64,000 nt of DNA. It comes from Plantago major (Eukaryota; Streptophyta; Magnoliopsida; Lamiales; Plantaginaceae). A program made the translations under genes and the position numbers. The stretch lies in contig CM048839.1 in NCBI GenBank assembly GCA_026545765.1, forward strand, positions 63,971,187 through 64,035,186, in the 5' to 3' direction. Below the pieces are notes generated by a model. The model was not told where the DNA came from. It saw only the letters and a program-made list of their open reading frames with translations, and did no database searches. Shown here piece after piece: positions 1-11,354 of this stretch; the stretch's first letter is position 1; every line of letters begins with the position of its first letter.

Positions 1-65
1 TGGAGAAGTCAATTTGAGACTTAAACAACACATCGGAGGGGTAATAAAATGACAAACAAAAAACT

Positions 66-154
66 ATATTTTGTTTTTTTATATTAAGGAGTCAAGCTCT
101 ATTATTAAAGAAAACCATAAACTCACGAGGGTTTATAAGAACAATGAAAAACTC
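66..154 (-). repeat. L-type insert
   Basis: Shortened to 89 bp, mainly through a T7 run and loss of GCG before GAGTCAAGCTC. 3' flank AACAATGAAAAACT. Confidence 0.85.
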
Positions 155-426
155 TACTAGAGAGTGAAACAATACACAAAAGGAGTGGGATAAACAAAAA
201 ACGAAAACACCACTCGAGAGATAAACAACACATCAAAGGCGTGGGATAATGTCAAACGAAGAAGTCTATTCAAGATTTAAACAATACAGAGAAGGAGTAA
301 GAGTATCACAAACGAAGAACTCTACTTGAGAGTTAAACCACACACATAAGGAGTGGGATAAACAACAAATGTAAAATTCTACTCGAGAGTTAAACAACAC
401 AATAAAAGAGTGGAATAATTACAAAT

Positions 427-857
427 GGAGAAGTCAATTTGAGACTTAAACAACACATCGGAGGGGTAATAAAATGACAAACGAAAAACTATATTTTGTT
501 TTTTTTATATTAAGGCGGAGTCAAGCTCCTATTATTAAAGAAAAACCATAAACTCACGAGGGTTTATAAGAACAACGAAAAACTCTACTTGAGAGTGAAA
601 CAATACACAAAAGGAGTGGGATAAACAAAAAACGAAAACACCACTCGAGAGATAAACAACACATCAAAGGCGTGGGATAATGTCAAACGAAGAAGTCTAT
701 TCAAGATTTAAACAATACTGAGGAGGAGTAAGACTATCACAAACGGAGAACTCTACTTGAGAGTTAAACCACACACATAAGGAGTAGGATAAAAAACAAA
801 TGTAAAATTCTACTCGAGAGTTAAACAACAGAATAAAGGAGTGGGATAATTACAAAT
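427..857 (+). repeat. Reference insert-bearing unit, zone 1 (431 bp)
   Basis: Same A-F order as the plain hexamer, but B is split by the 94 bp segment at 491-584. It also carries zone 1 variants: ATACTGAGGAGGAGTAAG in D, AACGGAGAAC at the start of E and CAGAATAAAGG in F. This 'beta' haplotype recurs at about 1,719-2,150. Confidence 0.9.
491..584 (-). repeat. L-type insert
   Basis: 94 bp, GGCGGAGTCAAGCTCC form with the stem intact; 3' flank AACAACG. L-type copies differ from M-type by ATATTTTG at the left junction, TTAAAGAAAAACC in the body and CACGAGGG before TTTATAAG. Confidence 0.9.
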
Positions 858-921
858 GGAGAAGTCAATTTGAGATTTAAACAACACATCGGAGGGGTAA
901 TAAAATGACAAACAAAAAACT

Positions 922-1015
922 ATATTTTGTTTTTTTTATATTAAGGCGGAGTCAAGCTCCTATTATTAAAGAAAAACCATAAACTCACGAGGGTTTATAA
1001 GAACAATGAAAAACT
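922..1015 (-). repeat. L-type insert
   Basis: 94 bp, GGCGGAG form, 3' flank AACAATG. Belongs to the 'alpha' unit haplotype. Confidence 0.9.
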
Positions 1016-1352
1016 CTACTAGAGAGTGAAACAATACACAAAAGGAGTGGGATAAACAAAAAACGAAAACACCACTCGAGAGATAAACAACACATCAAAG
1101 GCGTGGGATAATGTCAAACGAAGAAGTCTATTCAAGATTTAAACAATACAGAGAAGGAGTAAGAGTATCACAAACGAAGAACTCTACTTGAGAGTTAAAC
1201 CACACACATAAGGAGTGGGATAAACAACAAATGTAAAATTCTACTCGAGAGTTAAACAACACAATAAAAGAGTGGAATAATTACAAATGGAGAAGTCAAT
1301 TTGAGACTTAAACAACACATCGGAGGGGTAATAAAATGACAAACAAAAAACT

Positions 1353-1446
1353 ATATTTTGTTTTTTTTATATTAAGGCGGAGTCAAGCTCCTATTATTAA
1401 AGAAAAACCATAAACTCACGAGGGTTTATAAGAACAATGAAAAACT
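1353..1446 (-). repeat. L-type insert
   Basis: 94 bp, GGCGGAG form, 3' flank AACAATG; same 'alpha' haplotype as the copy at 922. Confidence 0.9.
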
Positions 1447-1783
1447 CTACTAGAGAGTGAAACAATACACAAAAGGAGTGGGATAAACAAAAAACGAAAA
1501 CACCACTCGAGAGATAAACAACACATCAAAGGCGTGGGATAATGTCAAACGAAGAAGTCTATTCAAGATTTAAACAATACAGAGAAGGAGTAAGAGTATC
1601 ACAAACGAAGAACTCTACTTGAGAGTTAAACCACACACATAAGGAGTGGGATAAACAACAAATGTAAAATTCTACTCGAGAGTTAAACAACACAATAAAA
1701 GAGTGGAATAATTACAAATGGAGAAGTCAATTTGAGACTTAAACAACACATCGGAGGGGTAATAAAATGACAAACGAAAAACT

Positions 1784-1877
1784 ATATTTTGTTTTTTTTA
1801 TATTAAGGCGGAGTCAAGCTCCTATTATTAAAGAAAAACCATAAACTCACGAGGGTTTATAAGAACAACGAAAAACT
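1784..1877 (-). repeat. L-type insert
   Basis: 94 bp, GGCGGAG form, 3' flank AACAACG; 'beta' haplotype like the copy at 491. Confidence 0.9.
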
Positions 1878-2889
1878 CTATTTGAGAGTGAAACAATACA
1901 CAAAAGGAGTGGGATAAACAAAAAACGAAAACACCACTCGAGAGATAAACAACACATCAAAGGCGTGGGATAATGTCAAACGAAGAAGTCTATTCAAGAT
2001 TTAAACAATACTGAGGAGGAGTAAGACTATCACAAACGGAGAACTCTACTTGAGAGTTAAACCACACACATAAGGAGTAGGATAAAAAACAAATGTAAAA
2101 TTCTACTCGAGAGTTAAACAACAGAATAAAGGAGTGGGATAATTACAAATGGAGAAGTCAATTTGAGATTTAAACAACACATCGGAGGGGTAATAAAATA
2201 ACAAACGAAAAACACTACTTGAGAGTTAAACAATACACAAAAGGAGAGGGATAAACAACAAACGAACAACACCACTCGAGAGATAAACAAACATCAAAGG
2301 CGTGGGATAACGTCAAACGAAGAAGTCTATTCAAGATTTAAACAATACAGAGAAGGAGTAAGAGTATCACAAACGAAGAAATCTACTTGAGAGTTAAACC
2401 ACACACATAAGGAGTAGGATAAAAAACAAATGTAAAATTCTACTCGACAGTTAAACAATAGAATAAAGGAGTGGGATAATTACAAATGGAGAAGTCAATT
2501 TGAGATTTAAACAAGTCATCGGAGGGGTAATAAAATAACAAACGAAAAACACTACTTGAGAGTTAAACAATACACAAAAGGAGAGGGATAAACAACAAAC
2601 GAACAACACTACTCCAGAGATAAACAACACATCAAAGGAGTTGGATAATGTCAAACGAAGAAGTCTATTCGAGATTTAAACAATACACAGAAGGAGTAAG
2701 AGTATCACAAACGAAGAACTCTACTTGAGAGTTAAACGACACACATAAGGAGTGGGATAAACAACAAATGTAAAATTCTACTCGAGAGTTAAACAACACA
2801 ATAAAGGAGTGGAATAATTACAGATGGAGAAGTCAATTTGAGACTTAAACAACCCATCGGAGGGGTAATAAAATGACAAACGAAAAACT

Positions 2890-2983
2890 ATATTTTGTTT
2901 TTTTTATATTAAGGCGGTGTCAAGCTCCTATTATTAAAGAAAAACCATAAACTCACGAGGGTTTATAAGAACAACGAAAAACT
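2890..2983 (-). repeat. L-type insert, GGTG subtype
   Basis: 94 bp. GGCGGTGTCAAGCTCC replaces GGCGGAG, which weakens the GGAG/CTCC stem; 3' flank AACAACG. Confidence 0.9.
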
Positions 2984-3256
2984 CTACTTGAGAGTGAAAC
3001 AATACACAAAAGGAGTGGGATAAACAAAAAACGAAAGCACCACTCGAGAGATAAACAACACATCAAAGGTGTGGGATAATGTCAAACGAAGAAGTCTATT
3101 CAAGATTTAAACAATACACAGAAGGAGTAAGAGTATCACAAACGAAGAACTCTACTTGAGAGTTAAATCACACACATAAGGAGTAGGATAAAAAACAAAT
3201 GTAAAATTCTACTCGTGAGTTAAACAACAGAATAAAGGAGTTGGATAATTAAAAAT

Positions 3257-3476
3257 GGAGAAGTCAATTTGAGATTTAAACAACACAAAAGGAGAGGGAT
3301 AAACAACAAACGAACAACACTCGAGAGATAAACAACACATCAAAGGAGTTGGATAATGTCAAACGAAGAAGTCTATTCGAGATTTAAACAATACACAGAA
3401 GGAGTAAGAGTATCACAAACGAAGAACTCTACTTGAGAGTTAAACAACACAATAAAGGAGTGGGATAATTACAAAT
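3257..3476 (+). repeat. Tetrameric unit with A/B and E/F hybrid submonomers
   Basis: 220 bp made of an A/B hybrid (GATTTAAACAACAC joined to AAAAGGAGAGGG), C, D and an E/F hybrid (GAAGAACTCTACTTGAGAG joined to TTAAACAACAC). Each hybrid keeps the 56 bp register, as expected from misaligned exchange between neighbouring submonomers. Confidence 0.85.
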
Positions 3477-4554
3477 GGAGAAGTCAATTTGAGATTTAAA
3501 CAACACATCGGAGGGGTAATAAAATAACAAACGAAAAACACTACTTGAGAGTTAAACAATACACAAAAGGAGAGGGATAAACAACAAACGAACAACACCA
3601 CTCGAGAGATAAACAACACATCAAAGGCGTGGGATAATGTCAAACGAAGAAGTCTATTCAAGATTTAAACAATACAGAGAAGGAGTAAGAGTATCACAAA
3701 TGAAGAACTCTACTTGAGAGTTAAACCACACACATAAGGAGTAGGATAAAAAACAAATGTAAAATTCTACTCGAGAGTTAAACAACAGAATAAAGGAGTG
3801 GGATAATTACAAATGGAGAAGTCAATTTGAGATTGAAACAACACATCGGAGGGGTAATAAAATAACAAACGAAAAACACTACTTGAGAGTTAAACAATAC
3901 ACAAAAGGAGAGGGATAAACAACAAACGAACAACACCACTCAAGAGATAAACAACACATCAAAGGCGTGGGATAATGTCAAAGGAAGAAGTCTATTCAAG
4001 ATTTAAACAATACAGAGAAGGAGTAAGAGTATCACAAATGAAGAACTCTACTTGAGAGTTAAACCACACACATAACGAGTAGGATAAAAAACAAATGTAA
4101 AATTCTACTCGAGAGTTAAACAACAGAATAAAGGAGTGGGATAATTACAAATGGAGAAGTCAATTTGAGATTTAAACAACACATCGGAGGGGTAATAAAA
4201 TAACAAACGAAAAACACTACTCGAGAGTTAAACAATACACAAAAGGAGAGGGATAAACAACAAACGAACAACACCACTCGAGAGATAAACAACACATCAA
4301 AGGAGTTGGATAATGTCAAACGAAGAAGTCTATTCGAGATTTAAACAATACACAGAAGGATTAAGAGTATCACAAACGAAGAACTCTACTTGAGAGTTAA
4401 ACCACACACATAAGGAGTGGGATAAACAACAAATGTAAAATTCTACTCAAGAGTTAAACAACACAATAAAGGAGTGGAATAATTACAAATGGAGAAGTCA
4501 ATATGAGACTTAAACAACACATCGGAGGGGTAATAAAATGACAAACGAAAAACT

Positions 4555-4648
4555 ATATTTTGTTTTTTTTATATTAAGGCGGTGTCAAGCTCCTATTATT
4601 AAAGAAAAACCATAAACTCACGAGGGTTTATAAGAACAATGAAAAACT
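4555..4648 (-). repeat. L-type insert, GGTG subtype
   Basis: 94 bp, GGCGGTG form, 3' flank AACAATG; preceded by the AATATGAGACTT variant of A. Confidence 0.9.
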
Positions 4649-5323
4649 CTACTTGAGAGTGAAACAATACACAAAAGGAGTGGGATAAACAAAAAACGAA
4701 AACACCACTCGAGAGATAAACAACACATCAAAGGCGTGGGATAATGTCAAACGACGAAGTCTATTCAAGATTTAAACAATACAGAGAAGGAGTAAGAGTA
4801 TCACAAACGAAGAACTCTACTTCAGAGATAAACCACACACATAAGGAGTAGGATAAAAAACAAATGTAAAATTCTACTCGAGAGTTAAACAACAGAATAA
4901 AGGAGTGGGATAATTACAAATGGAGAAGTCAATTTGAGATTTAAACAACACATCGGAGGGGTAATAAAATAACAAACGAAAAACACTACTTGAGAGTTAA
5001 ACAATACACAAAAGGAGAGGGATAAACAACAAACGAACAACACCACTCGAGAGATAAACAACACATCAAAGGAGTGGGATAATGTCAAACGAAGAAGTCT
5101 ATTCGAGATTTAAACAATACATAGAAGGACTAAGAGTATCACAAACGAAGAACTCTACATGAGAGTTAAACCACACACATAAGGAGTGGGATAAACAACA
5201 AATGTAAAATTCTACTCGAGAGTTAAACAACACAATAAAGGAGTGGAATAATTACAAATGGAGAAGTCAATATGAGACTTAAACAACACATCGGAGGGGT
5301 AATAAAATGACAAACGAAAAACT

Positions 5324-5417
5324 ATATTTTGTTTTTTTTATATTAAGGCGGTGTCAAGCTCCTATTATTAAAGAAAAACCATAAACTCACGAGGGTTTAT
5401 AAGAACAATGAAAAACT
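5324..5417 (-). repeat. L-type insert, GGTG subtype
   Basis: 94 bp, same subtype and flank as the copy at 4,555. Confidence 0.9.
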
Positions 5418-5743
5418 CTACTTGAGAGTGAAACAATACACAAAAGGAGTGGGATAAACAAAAAATGTAAACACCACTCGAGAGATAAACAACACATCAA
5501 AGGCGTGGGATAATGTCAAACGAAGAAGTCTATTCAAGATTTAAACAATACAGAGAAGGAGTAAGAGTATCACAAACGAATAACTCTACTTGAGAGTTAA
5601 ACCACACACATAAGTAGTGGGATAAACAACAAATGTAAAATTCTACTCGAGAGTTAAACAACACAATAAAGGAGTGGGATAATTACAAATGGAGAAGTCA
5701 ATTTGAGATTTAAACAACACATCGGAGGGGAAATAAAATGACA

Positions 5744-5854
5744 AACGAAAAACTCTACTTTGTTTTTTTTATATTAAGGTGGAGTCAAGCTCCTATTATT
5801 AAATAAAAACCATAAACTCACGGGGCTTTATAAGAACAACGAAAAACTCTACTT
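5744..5854 (-). mobile_element. Insert copy with intact 17 bp direct repeats (retroposon-like)
   Basis: The flanks AACGAAAAACTCTACTT at 5,744-5,760 and 5,838-5,854 are identical, leaving 77 bp between them. On the minus strand the 77 bp reads from CTTATAAAG, through an AGGAGCTTGACTCC stem-loop, to TTAATATAAAAAAAACA, then enters the direct repeat. An A-rich 3' tail next to a 17 bp target-site duplication is what LINE-driven retroposition is known to leave. The body is too short to assign to a family. This copy is M-like (AAGGTGGAG, TTAAATAAAAACC) although it sits in zone 1, and it may be close to the ancestral form. Alternative: a filler insertion during break repair. Confidence 0.6.
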
Positions 5855-6521
5855 GAGAGTGAAACAATACACAAAAGGAGTGGGATAAACAAAAAACGAA
5901 AATACCACTCGAGAGATAAACAACACATCAAAGGCGTGGGATAATGTCAAACGAAGAAGTCTATTCAAGATTTAAACAATACTGAGAAGGAGTAAGATTA
6001 TCACAAACGGAGAACTCTACTTGAGAGTTAAACCACAAACATAAGGAGTAGGATAAAAAACAACTGTAAAATTCTACCAGAGTTAAACAATGTAATAAAG
6101 GAGTGGGATAATTACAAATGGAGAAGTCAATTTGAGATTTAAACAACACATCGGAGGGGTAATAAAATAACAAACGAAAAACACTATTTGAGAGTTAAAC
6201 AATACACAAAAGGAGAGGGATAAACAACAAACGAACAACACCACTCGAGAGATAAACAACACATCAAAGGCGTGGGATAATGTCAAACGAAGAAGTCTAT
6301 TCAAGATTTAAACAATACAGAGAAGGAGTAAGAGTATCACAAATGAAGAACTCTACTTGAGAGTTAAACCACACACATAAGGAGTAGGATAAAAAACAAA
6401 TGTAAAATTCTACTCGAGAGTTAAACAACACAATAAAGGAGTGGAATAATTACAGATGGAGAAGTCAATTTGAGACTTAAACAACCCATCGGAGGGGTAA
6501 TAAAATGACAAACGAAAAACT

Positions 6522-6612
6522 ATATTTTGTTTTTTTTATATTAAGGCGGAGTCAAGCTCCTATTAAAGAAAAACCATAAACTCACGAGGGTTTATAAGAA
6601 CAACGAAAAACT
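6522..6612 (-). repeat. L-type insert, 3 bp shorter
   Basis: 91 bp; CTCCTATTAAAG in place of CTCCTATTATTAAAG. GGCGGAG form. Confidence 0.9.
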
Positions 6613-6885
6613 CTACTTGAGAGTGAAACAATACACAAAAGGAGTGGGATAAACAAAAAACGAAAGCACCACTCGAGAGATAAACAACACATCAAAGGTG
6701 TGGGATAATGTCAAACGAAGAAGTCTATTCAAGATTTAAACAATACACAGAAGGAGTAAGAGTATCACAAACGAAGAACTCTACTTGAGAGTTAAATCAC
6801 ACACATAAGGAGTAGGATAAAAAACAAATGTAAAATTCTACTCGTGAGTTAAACAACAGAATAAAGGAGTTGGATAATTAAAAAT

Positions 6886-7105
6886 GGAGAAGTCAATTTG
6901 TGATTTAAACAACACAAAAGGAGAGGGATAAACAACAAACGAACAACACTCGAGAGATAAACAACACATCAAAGGAGTGGGATAATGTCAAACGAAGAAG
7001 TCTATTCGAGATTTAAACAATACAGAGAAGGAGTAAGAGTATCACAAACGAAGAACTCCACTTGAGAGTTAAACAACAGAATAAAGGAGTGGGATAATTA
7101 CAAAT
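6886..7105 (+). repeat. Tetrameric unit, second copy
   Basis: Same two hybrid junctions as at 3,257, with TTTGTGATTT in the A part and GAAGAACTCCACTTGAG in the E part. Confidence 0.85.
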
Positions 7106-7507
7106 GGAGAAGTCAATTTGAGATTTAAACAACACATCGGAGGGGTAATAAAATAACAAACGAAAAACACTACTTGAGAGTTAAACAATACACAAAAGGA
7201 GAGGGATAAACAACAAACGAACAACACTACTCGAGAGATAAACAACACATCAAAGGAGTTGGATAATGTCAAACGAAGAAGTCTATTCGAGATTTAAATA
7301 ATACACAGAAGGAGTAAGAGTATCACAAACGAAGAACTCTACTTGAGAGTTAAACCACACACATAAGGAGTGGGATAAACAACAAATGTAAAATTCTACT
7401 CGAGAGTTAAACAACACAATAAAGGAGTGGAATAATTACAGATGGAGAAGTCAATTTGAGACTTAAACAACCCATCGGAGGGGTAATAAAATGACAAACG
7501 AAAAACT

Positions 7508-7601
7508 ATATTTTGTTTTTTTTATATTAAGGCGGTGTCAAGCTCCTATTATTAAAGAAAAACCATAAACTCACGAGGGTTTATAAGAACAACGAAAAAC
7601 T
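7508..7601 (-). repeat. L-type insert, GGTG subtype
   Basis: 94 bp; counterpart of the copy at 2,890 in the duplicated block (offset 4,618). Confidence 0.9.
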
Positions 7602-7874
7602 CTACTTGAGAGTGAAACAATACACAAAAGGAGTGGGATAAACAAAAAACGAAAGCACCACTCGAGAGATAAACAACACATCAAAGGTGTGGGATAATGT
7701 CAAACGAAGAAGTCTATTCAAGATTTAAACAATACACAGAAGGAGTAAGAGTATCACAAACGAAGAACTCTACTTGAGAGTTAAATCACACACATAAGGA
7801 GTAGGATAAAAAACAAATGTAAAATTCTACTCGTGAGTTAAACAACAGAATAAAGGAGTTGGATAATTAAAAAT

Positions 7875-8094
7875 GGAGAAGTCAATTTGAGATTTAAACA
7901 ACACAAAAGGAGAGGGATAAACAACAAACGAACAACACTCGAGAGATAAACAACACATCAAAGGAGTTGGATAATGTCAAACGAAGAAGTCTATTCGAGA
8001 TTTAAACAATACACAGAAGGAGTAAGAGTATCACAAACGAAGAACTCTACTTGAGAGTTAAACAACAGAATAAAGGAGTGGGATAATTACAAAT
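7875..8094 (+). repeat. Tetrameric unit, third copy
   Basis: Same junctions; part of the second copy of the 2.6 kb block, 4,618 bp from the first tetramer. Confidence 0.85.
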
Positions 8095-9167
8095 GGAGAA
8101 GTCAATTTGAGATTTAAACAACACATCGGAGGGGTAATAAAATAACAAACGAAAAACACTACTTGAGAGTTAAACAATACACAAAAGGAGAGGGATAAAC
8201 AACAAACGAACAACACCACTCGAGAGATAAACAACACATCAAAGGCGTGGGATAATGTCAAACGAAGAAGTCTATTCAAGATTTAAACAATACAGAGAAG
8301 GAGTAAGAGTATCACAAATGAAGAACTCTACTTGAGAGTTAAACCACACACATAAGGAGTAGGATAAAAAACAAATGTAAAATTCTACTCGAGAGTTAAA
8401 CAACAGAATAAAGGAGTGGGATAATTACAAATGGAGAAGTCAATTTGAGATTGAAACAACACATCGGAGGGGTAATAAAATAACAAACGAAAAACACTAC
8501 TTGAGAGTTAAACAATACACAAAAGGAGAGGGATAAACAACAAACGAACAACACCACTCAAGAGATAAACAACACATCAAAGGCGTGGGATAATGTCAAA
8601 GGAAGAAGTCTATTCAAGATTTAAACAATACAGAAGGAGTAAGAGTATCACAAATGAAGAACTCTACTTGAGAGTTAAACCACACACATAAGGAGTAGGA
8701 TAAAAAACAAATGTAAAATTCTACTCGAGAGTTAAACAACAGAATAAAGGAGTGGGATAATTACAAATGGAGAAGTCAATTTGAGATTTAAACAACACAT
8801 CGGAGGGGTAATAAAATAACAAACGAAAAACACTACTCGAGAGTTAAACAATACACAAAAGGAGAGGGATAAACAACAAACGAACAACACCACTCGAGAG
8901 ATAAACAACACATCAAAGGAGTTGGATAATGTCAAACGAAGAAGTCTATTCGAGATTTAAACAATACACAGAAGGATTAAGAGTATCACAAACGAAGAAC
9001 TCTACTTGAGAGTTAAACCACACACATAAGGAGTGGGATAAACAAATGTAAAATTCTACTCAAGAGTTAAACAACACAATAAAGGAGTGGAATAATTACA
9101 AATGGAGAAGTCAATATGAGACTTAAACAACACATCGGAGGGGTAATAAAATGACAAACGAAAAACT

Positions 9168-9261
9168 ATATTTTGTTTTTTTTATATTAAGGCGGTGTCA
9201 ATCTCCTATTATTAAAGAAAAACCATAAACTCACGAGGTTTTATAAGAACAATGAAAAACT
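9168..9261 (-). repeat. L-type insert, GGTG subtype
   Basis: 94 bp; carries TCAATCTCC and CACGAGGTTTTATAAG, private changes shared with the copies at 12,371 and 13,140. Confidence 0.9.
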
Positions 9262-9936
9262 CTACTTGAGAGTGAAACAATACACAAAAGGAGTGGGATA
9301 AACAAAAAACGAAAACACCACTCGAGAGATAAACAACACATCAAAGGCGTGGGATAATGTCAAACGACGAAGTCTATTCAAGATTTAAACAATACAGAGA
9401 AGGAGTAAGAGTATCACAAACGAAGAACTCTACTTCAGAGATAAACCACACACATAAGGAGTAGGATAAAAAACAAATGTAAAATTCTACTCGAGAGTTA
9501 AACAACAGAATAAAGGAGTGGGATAATTACAAATGGAGAAGTCAATTTGAGATTTAAACAACACATCGGAGGGGTAATAAAATAACAAACGAAAAACACT
9601 ACTTGAGAGTTAAACAATACACAAAAGGAGAGGGATAAACAACAAACGAACAACACTACTCGAGAGATAAACAACACATCAAAGGAGTTGGATAATGTCA
9701 AACGAAGAAGTCTATTCGAGATTTAAACAATACACAGAAGGAGTAAGAGTATCACAAACGAAGAACTCTACTTGAGAGTTAAACCACACACATAAGGAGT
9801 GGGATAAACAACAAATGTAAAATTCTACTCGAGAGTTAAACAACACAATAAAGGAGTGGAATAATTACAAATGGAGAAGTCAATTTGAGACTTAAACAAC
9901 ACATCGGAGGGGTAATAAAATGACAAACGAAAAACT

Positions 9937-10030
9937 ATATTTTGTTTTTTTTATATTAAGGCGGAGTCAAGCTCCTATTATTAAAGAAAAACCATAAACT
10001 CACGAGGGTTTATAAGAACAACGAAAAACT
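9937..10030 (-). repeat. L-type insert
   Basis: 94 bp, GGCGGAG form, 3' flank AACAACG. Confidence 0.9.
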
Positions 10031-10089
10031 CTACTTGAGAGTGAAACAATACACAAAAGGAGAGGGATAAACAACAAACGAACAACACC

Positions 10090-10995
10090 ACTCAAGAGAT
10101 AAACAACACATCAAAGGCGTGGGATAATGTCAAACGAAGAAGTCTATTCAAGATTTAAACAATACTGAGAAGGAGTAAGATTATCACAAACGGAGAACTC
10201 TACTTGAGAGTTAAACCACAAACATAAGGAGTAGGATAAAAAACAACTGTAAAATTCTACTCGAGAGTTAAACAACAGAATAAAGGAGTGGGATAATTAC
10301 AAATGGAGAAGTCAATTTGAGATTTAAACAACACATCGGAGGGGTAATAAAATAACAAACGAAAAACACTATTTGAGAGTTAAACAATACACAAAAGGAG
10401 AGGGATAAACTACAAACGAACAACACCACTCGAGAGATAAACAACACATCAAAGGCGTGGGATAATGTCAAACGAAGAAGTCTATTCAAGATTTAAACAA
10501 TACAGAGAAGGAGTAAGAGTATCACAAACGAAGAACTCTACTTCAGAGATAAACCACACACATAAGGAGTAGGATAAAAAACAAATGTAAAATTCTACTC
10601 GAGAGTTAAACAATGTAATAAAGGAGTGGGATAATTACAAATGGAGAAGTCAATTTGAGATTTAAACAACACATCGGAGGGGTAATAAAATAACAAACGA
10701 AAAACACTACTTGAGAGTTAAACAATACACAAAAGGAGAGGGATAAACAACAAACGAACAACACTACTCGAGAGATAAACAACACATCAAAGGAGTTGGA
10801 TAATGTCAAACGAAGAAGTCTATTTGAGATTTAAATAATACACAGAAGGAGTAAGAGTATCACAAACGAAGAACTCTACTTGAGAGTTAAACCACACACA
10901 TAAGGAGTGGGATAAACAACAAATGTAAAATTCTACTCGAGAGTTAAACAACACAATAAAGGAGTGGAATAATTACAAATGGAGAAGTCAATTTG
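10090..10995 (+). repeat. 0.9 kb block, copy 1
   Basis: Matches 13,720-14,625 at an offset of 3,630 bp through shared variants ATACTGAGAAGGAGTAAG, AACGGAGAAC, GATAAACTACAAACG, CTTCAGAGATAAACC and AAATAATACAC. Confidence 0.75.
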
Positions 10996-11044
10996 AGACT
11001 TAAACAACACATCGGAGGGGTAATAAAATGACAAACGAAAAACT

Positions 11045-11137
11045 ATATTTTGTTTTCTTTATATTAAGGCGTGTCAAGCTCCTATTATTAAAGAAAAACC
11101 ATAAACTCACGAGGGTTTATAAGAACAACGAAAAACT
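11045..11137 (-). repeat. L-type insert, GGCGTG subtype
   Basis: 93 bp; GGCGTGTCAAGCTCC, with the T run interrupted by a C (TTTTCTTT). Shares GGCGTG only with the copy at 15,782. Confidence 0.9.
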
Positions 11138-11298
11138 CTACTTGAGAGTGAAACAATACACAAAAGGAGTGGGATAAACAAAAAACGAACAACACCACTC
11201 GAGAGATAAACAACACATCAAAGGAGTTGGATAATGTCAAACGAAGAAGTCTATTCGAGATTTAAACAATACAGAGAAGGAGTAAGAGTATCACAAAC

Positions 11299-11354
11299 GA
11301 AGAACTCCACTTGAGAGTTAAACAACAGAATAAAGGAGTGGGATAATTACAAAT
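11299..11354 (+). repeat. E/F hybrid submonomer, fourth copy
   Basis: GAAGAACTCCACTTGAGAG joined to TTAAACAACAGAATAAAGG as at 7,050, but the preceding unit lacks the A/B hybrid, so only half of the tetramer structure was carried along. Confidence 0.8.

Larger units (their letters stand above)
1..2150 (+). repeat. Five consecutive insert-bearing units, order alpha-beta-alpha-alpha-beta
   Basis: Units start at about 2, 427, 858, 1,289 and 1,720. Alpha has CTCTACTAGAGAG, AACAATGAAAA and ATAAAAGAGTGGAATAA. Beta has AACAACG, ACTGAGGAGGAGTAAGACTA and AACGGAGAAC. This run of long units with no plain unit between them is unique in the window. Confidence 0.85.
2451..5088 (+). repeat. Block duplication, copy 1 (about 2.6 kb)
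   Basis: Unit order and rare variants match 7,069-9,701 at an offset of 4,613-4,618 bp. Shared markers include AACCCATCGG (about 2,849 and 7,469), GTTGGATAATTAAAAATGG (about 3,240 and 7,858), the tetramer, GAGATTGAAACAAC (about 3,830 and 8,450) and CAAAGGAAGAAG (about 3,979 and 8,596). Confidence 0.8.
7069..9701 (+). repeat. Block duplication, copy 2
   Basis: Counterpart of 2,451-5,088. It differs by scattered substitutions and a few small indels, for example a shorter ACAGAAGGAG at about 8,630. Ends are approximate. Confidence 0.8.

Noticed and set aside
491-584. Insert as an autonomous DNA transposon or MITE
   Set aside because: The T-rich/A-rich arms around the GGAG/CTCC hairpin are internal and imperfect, the ends at the direct repeats are not inverted, and a 17 bp duplication is long for cut-and-paste elements. 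All copies share one insertion site, so they spread with the satellite.
491-584. RNA polymerase III gene or tRNA-derived SINE
   Set aside because: The insert has a T8 run that could act as a terminator on the + strand, but no A-box or B-box promoter (such as GGTTCGANTCC) is visible, and the body is too short for a tRNA-derived SINE.
5761-5837. Replication origin (yeast-type consensus) in the TTTTATATTAA segment of the insert
   Set aside because: It matches the 11 bp consensus at only ten positions, is very short for AT-rich DNA, and nothing suggests a yeast.
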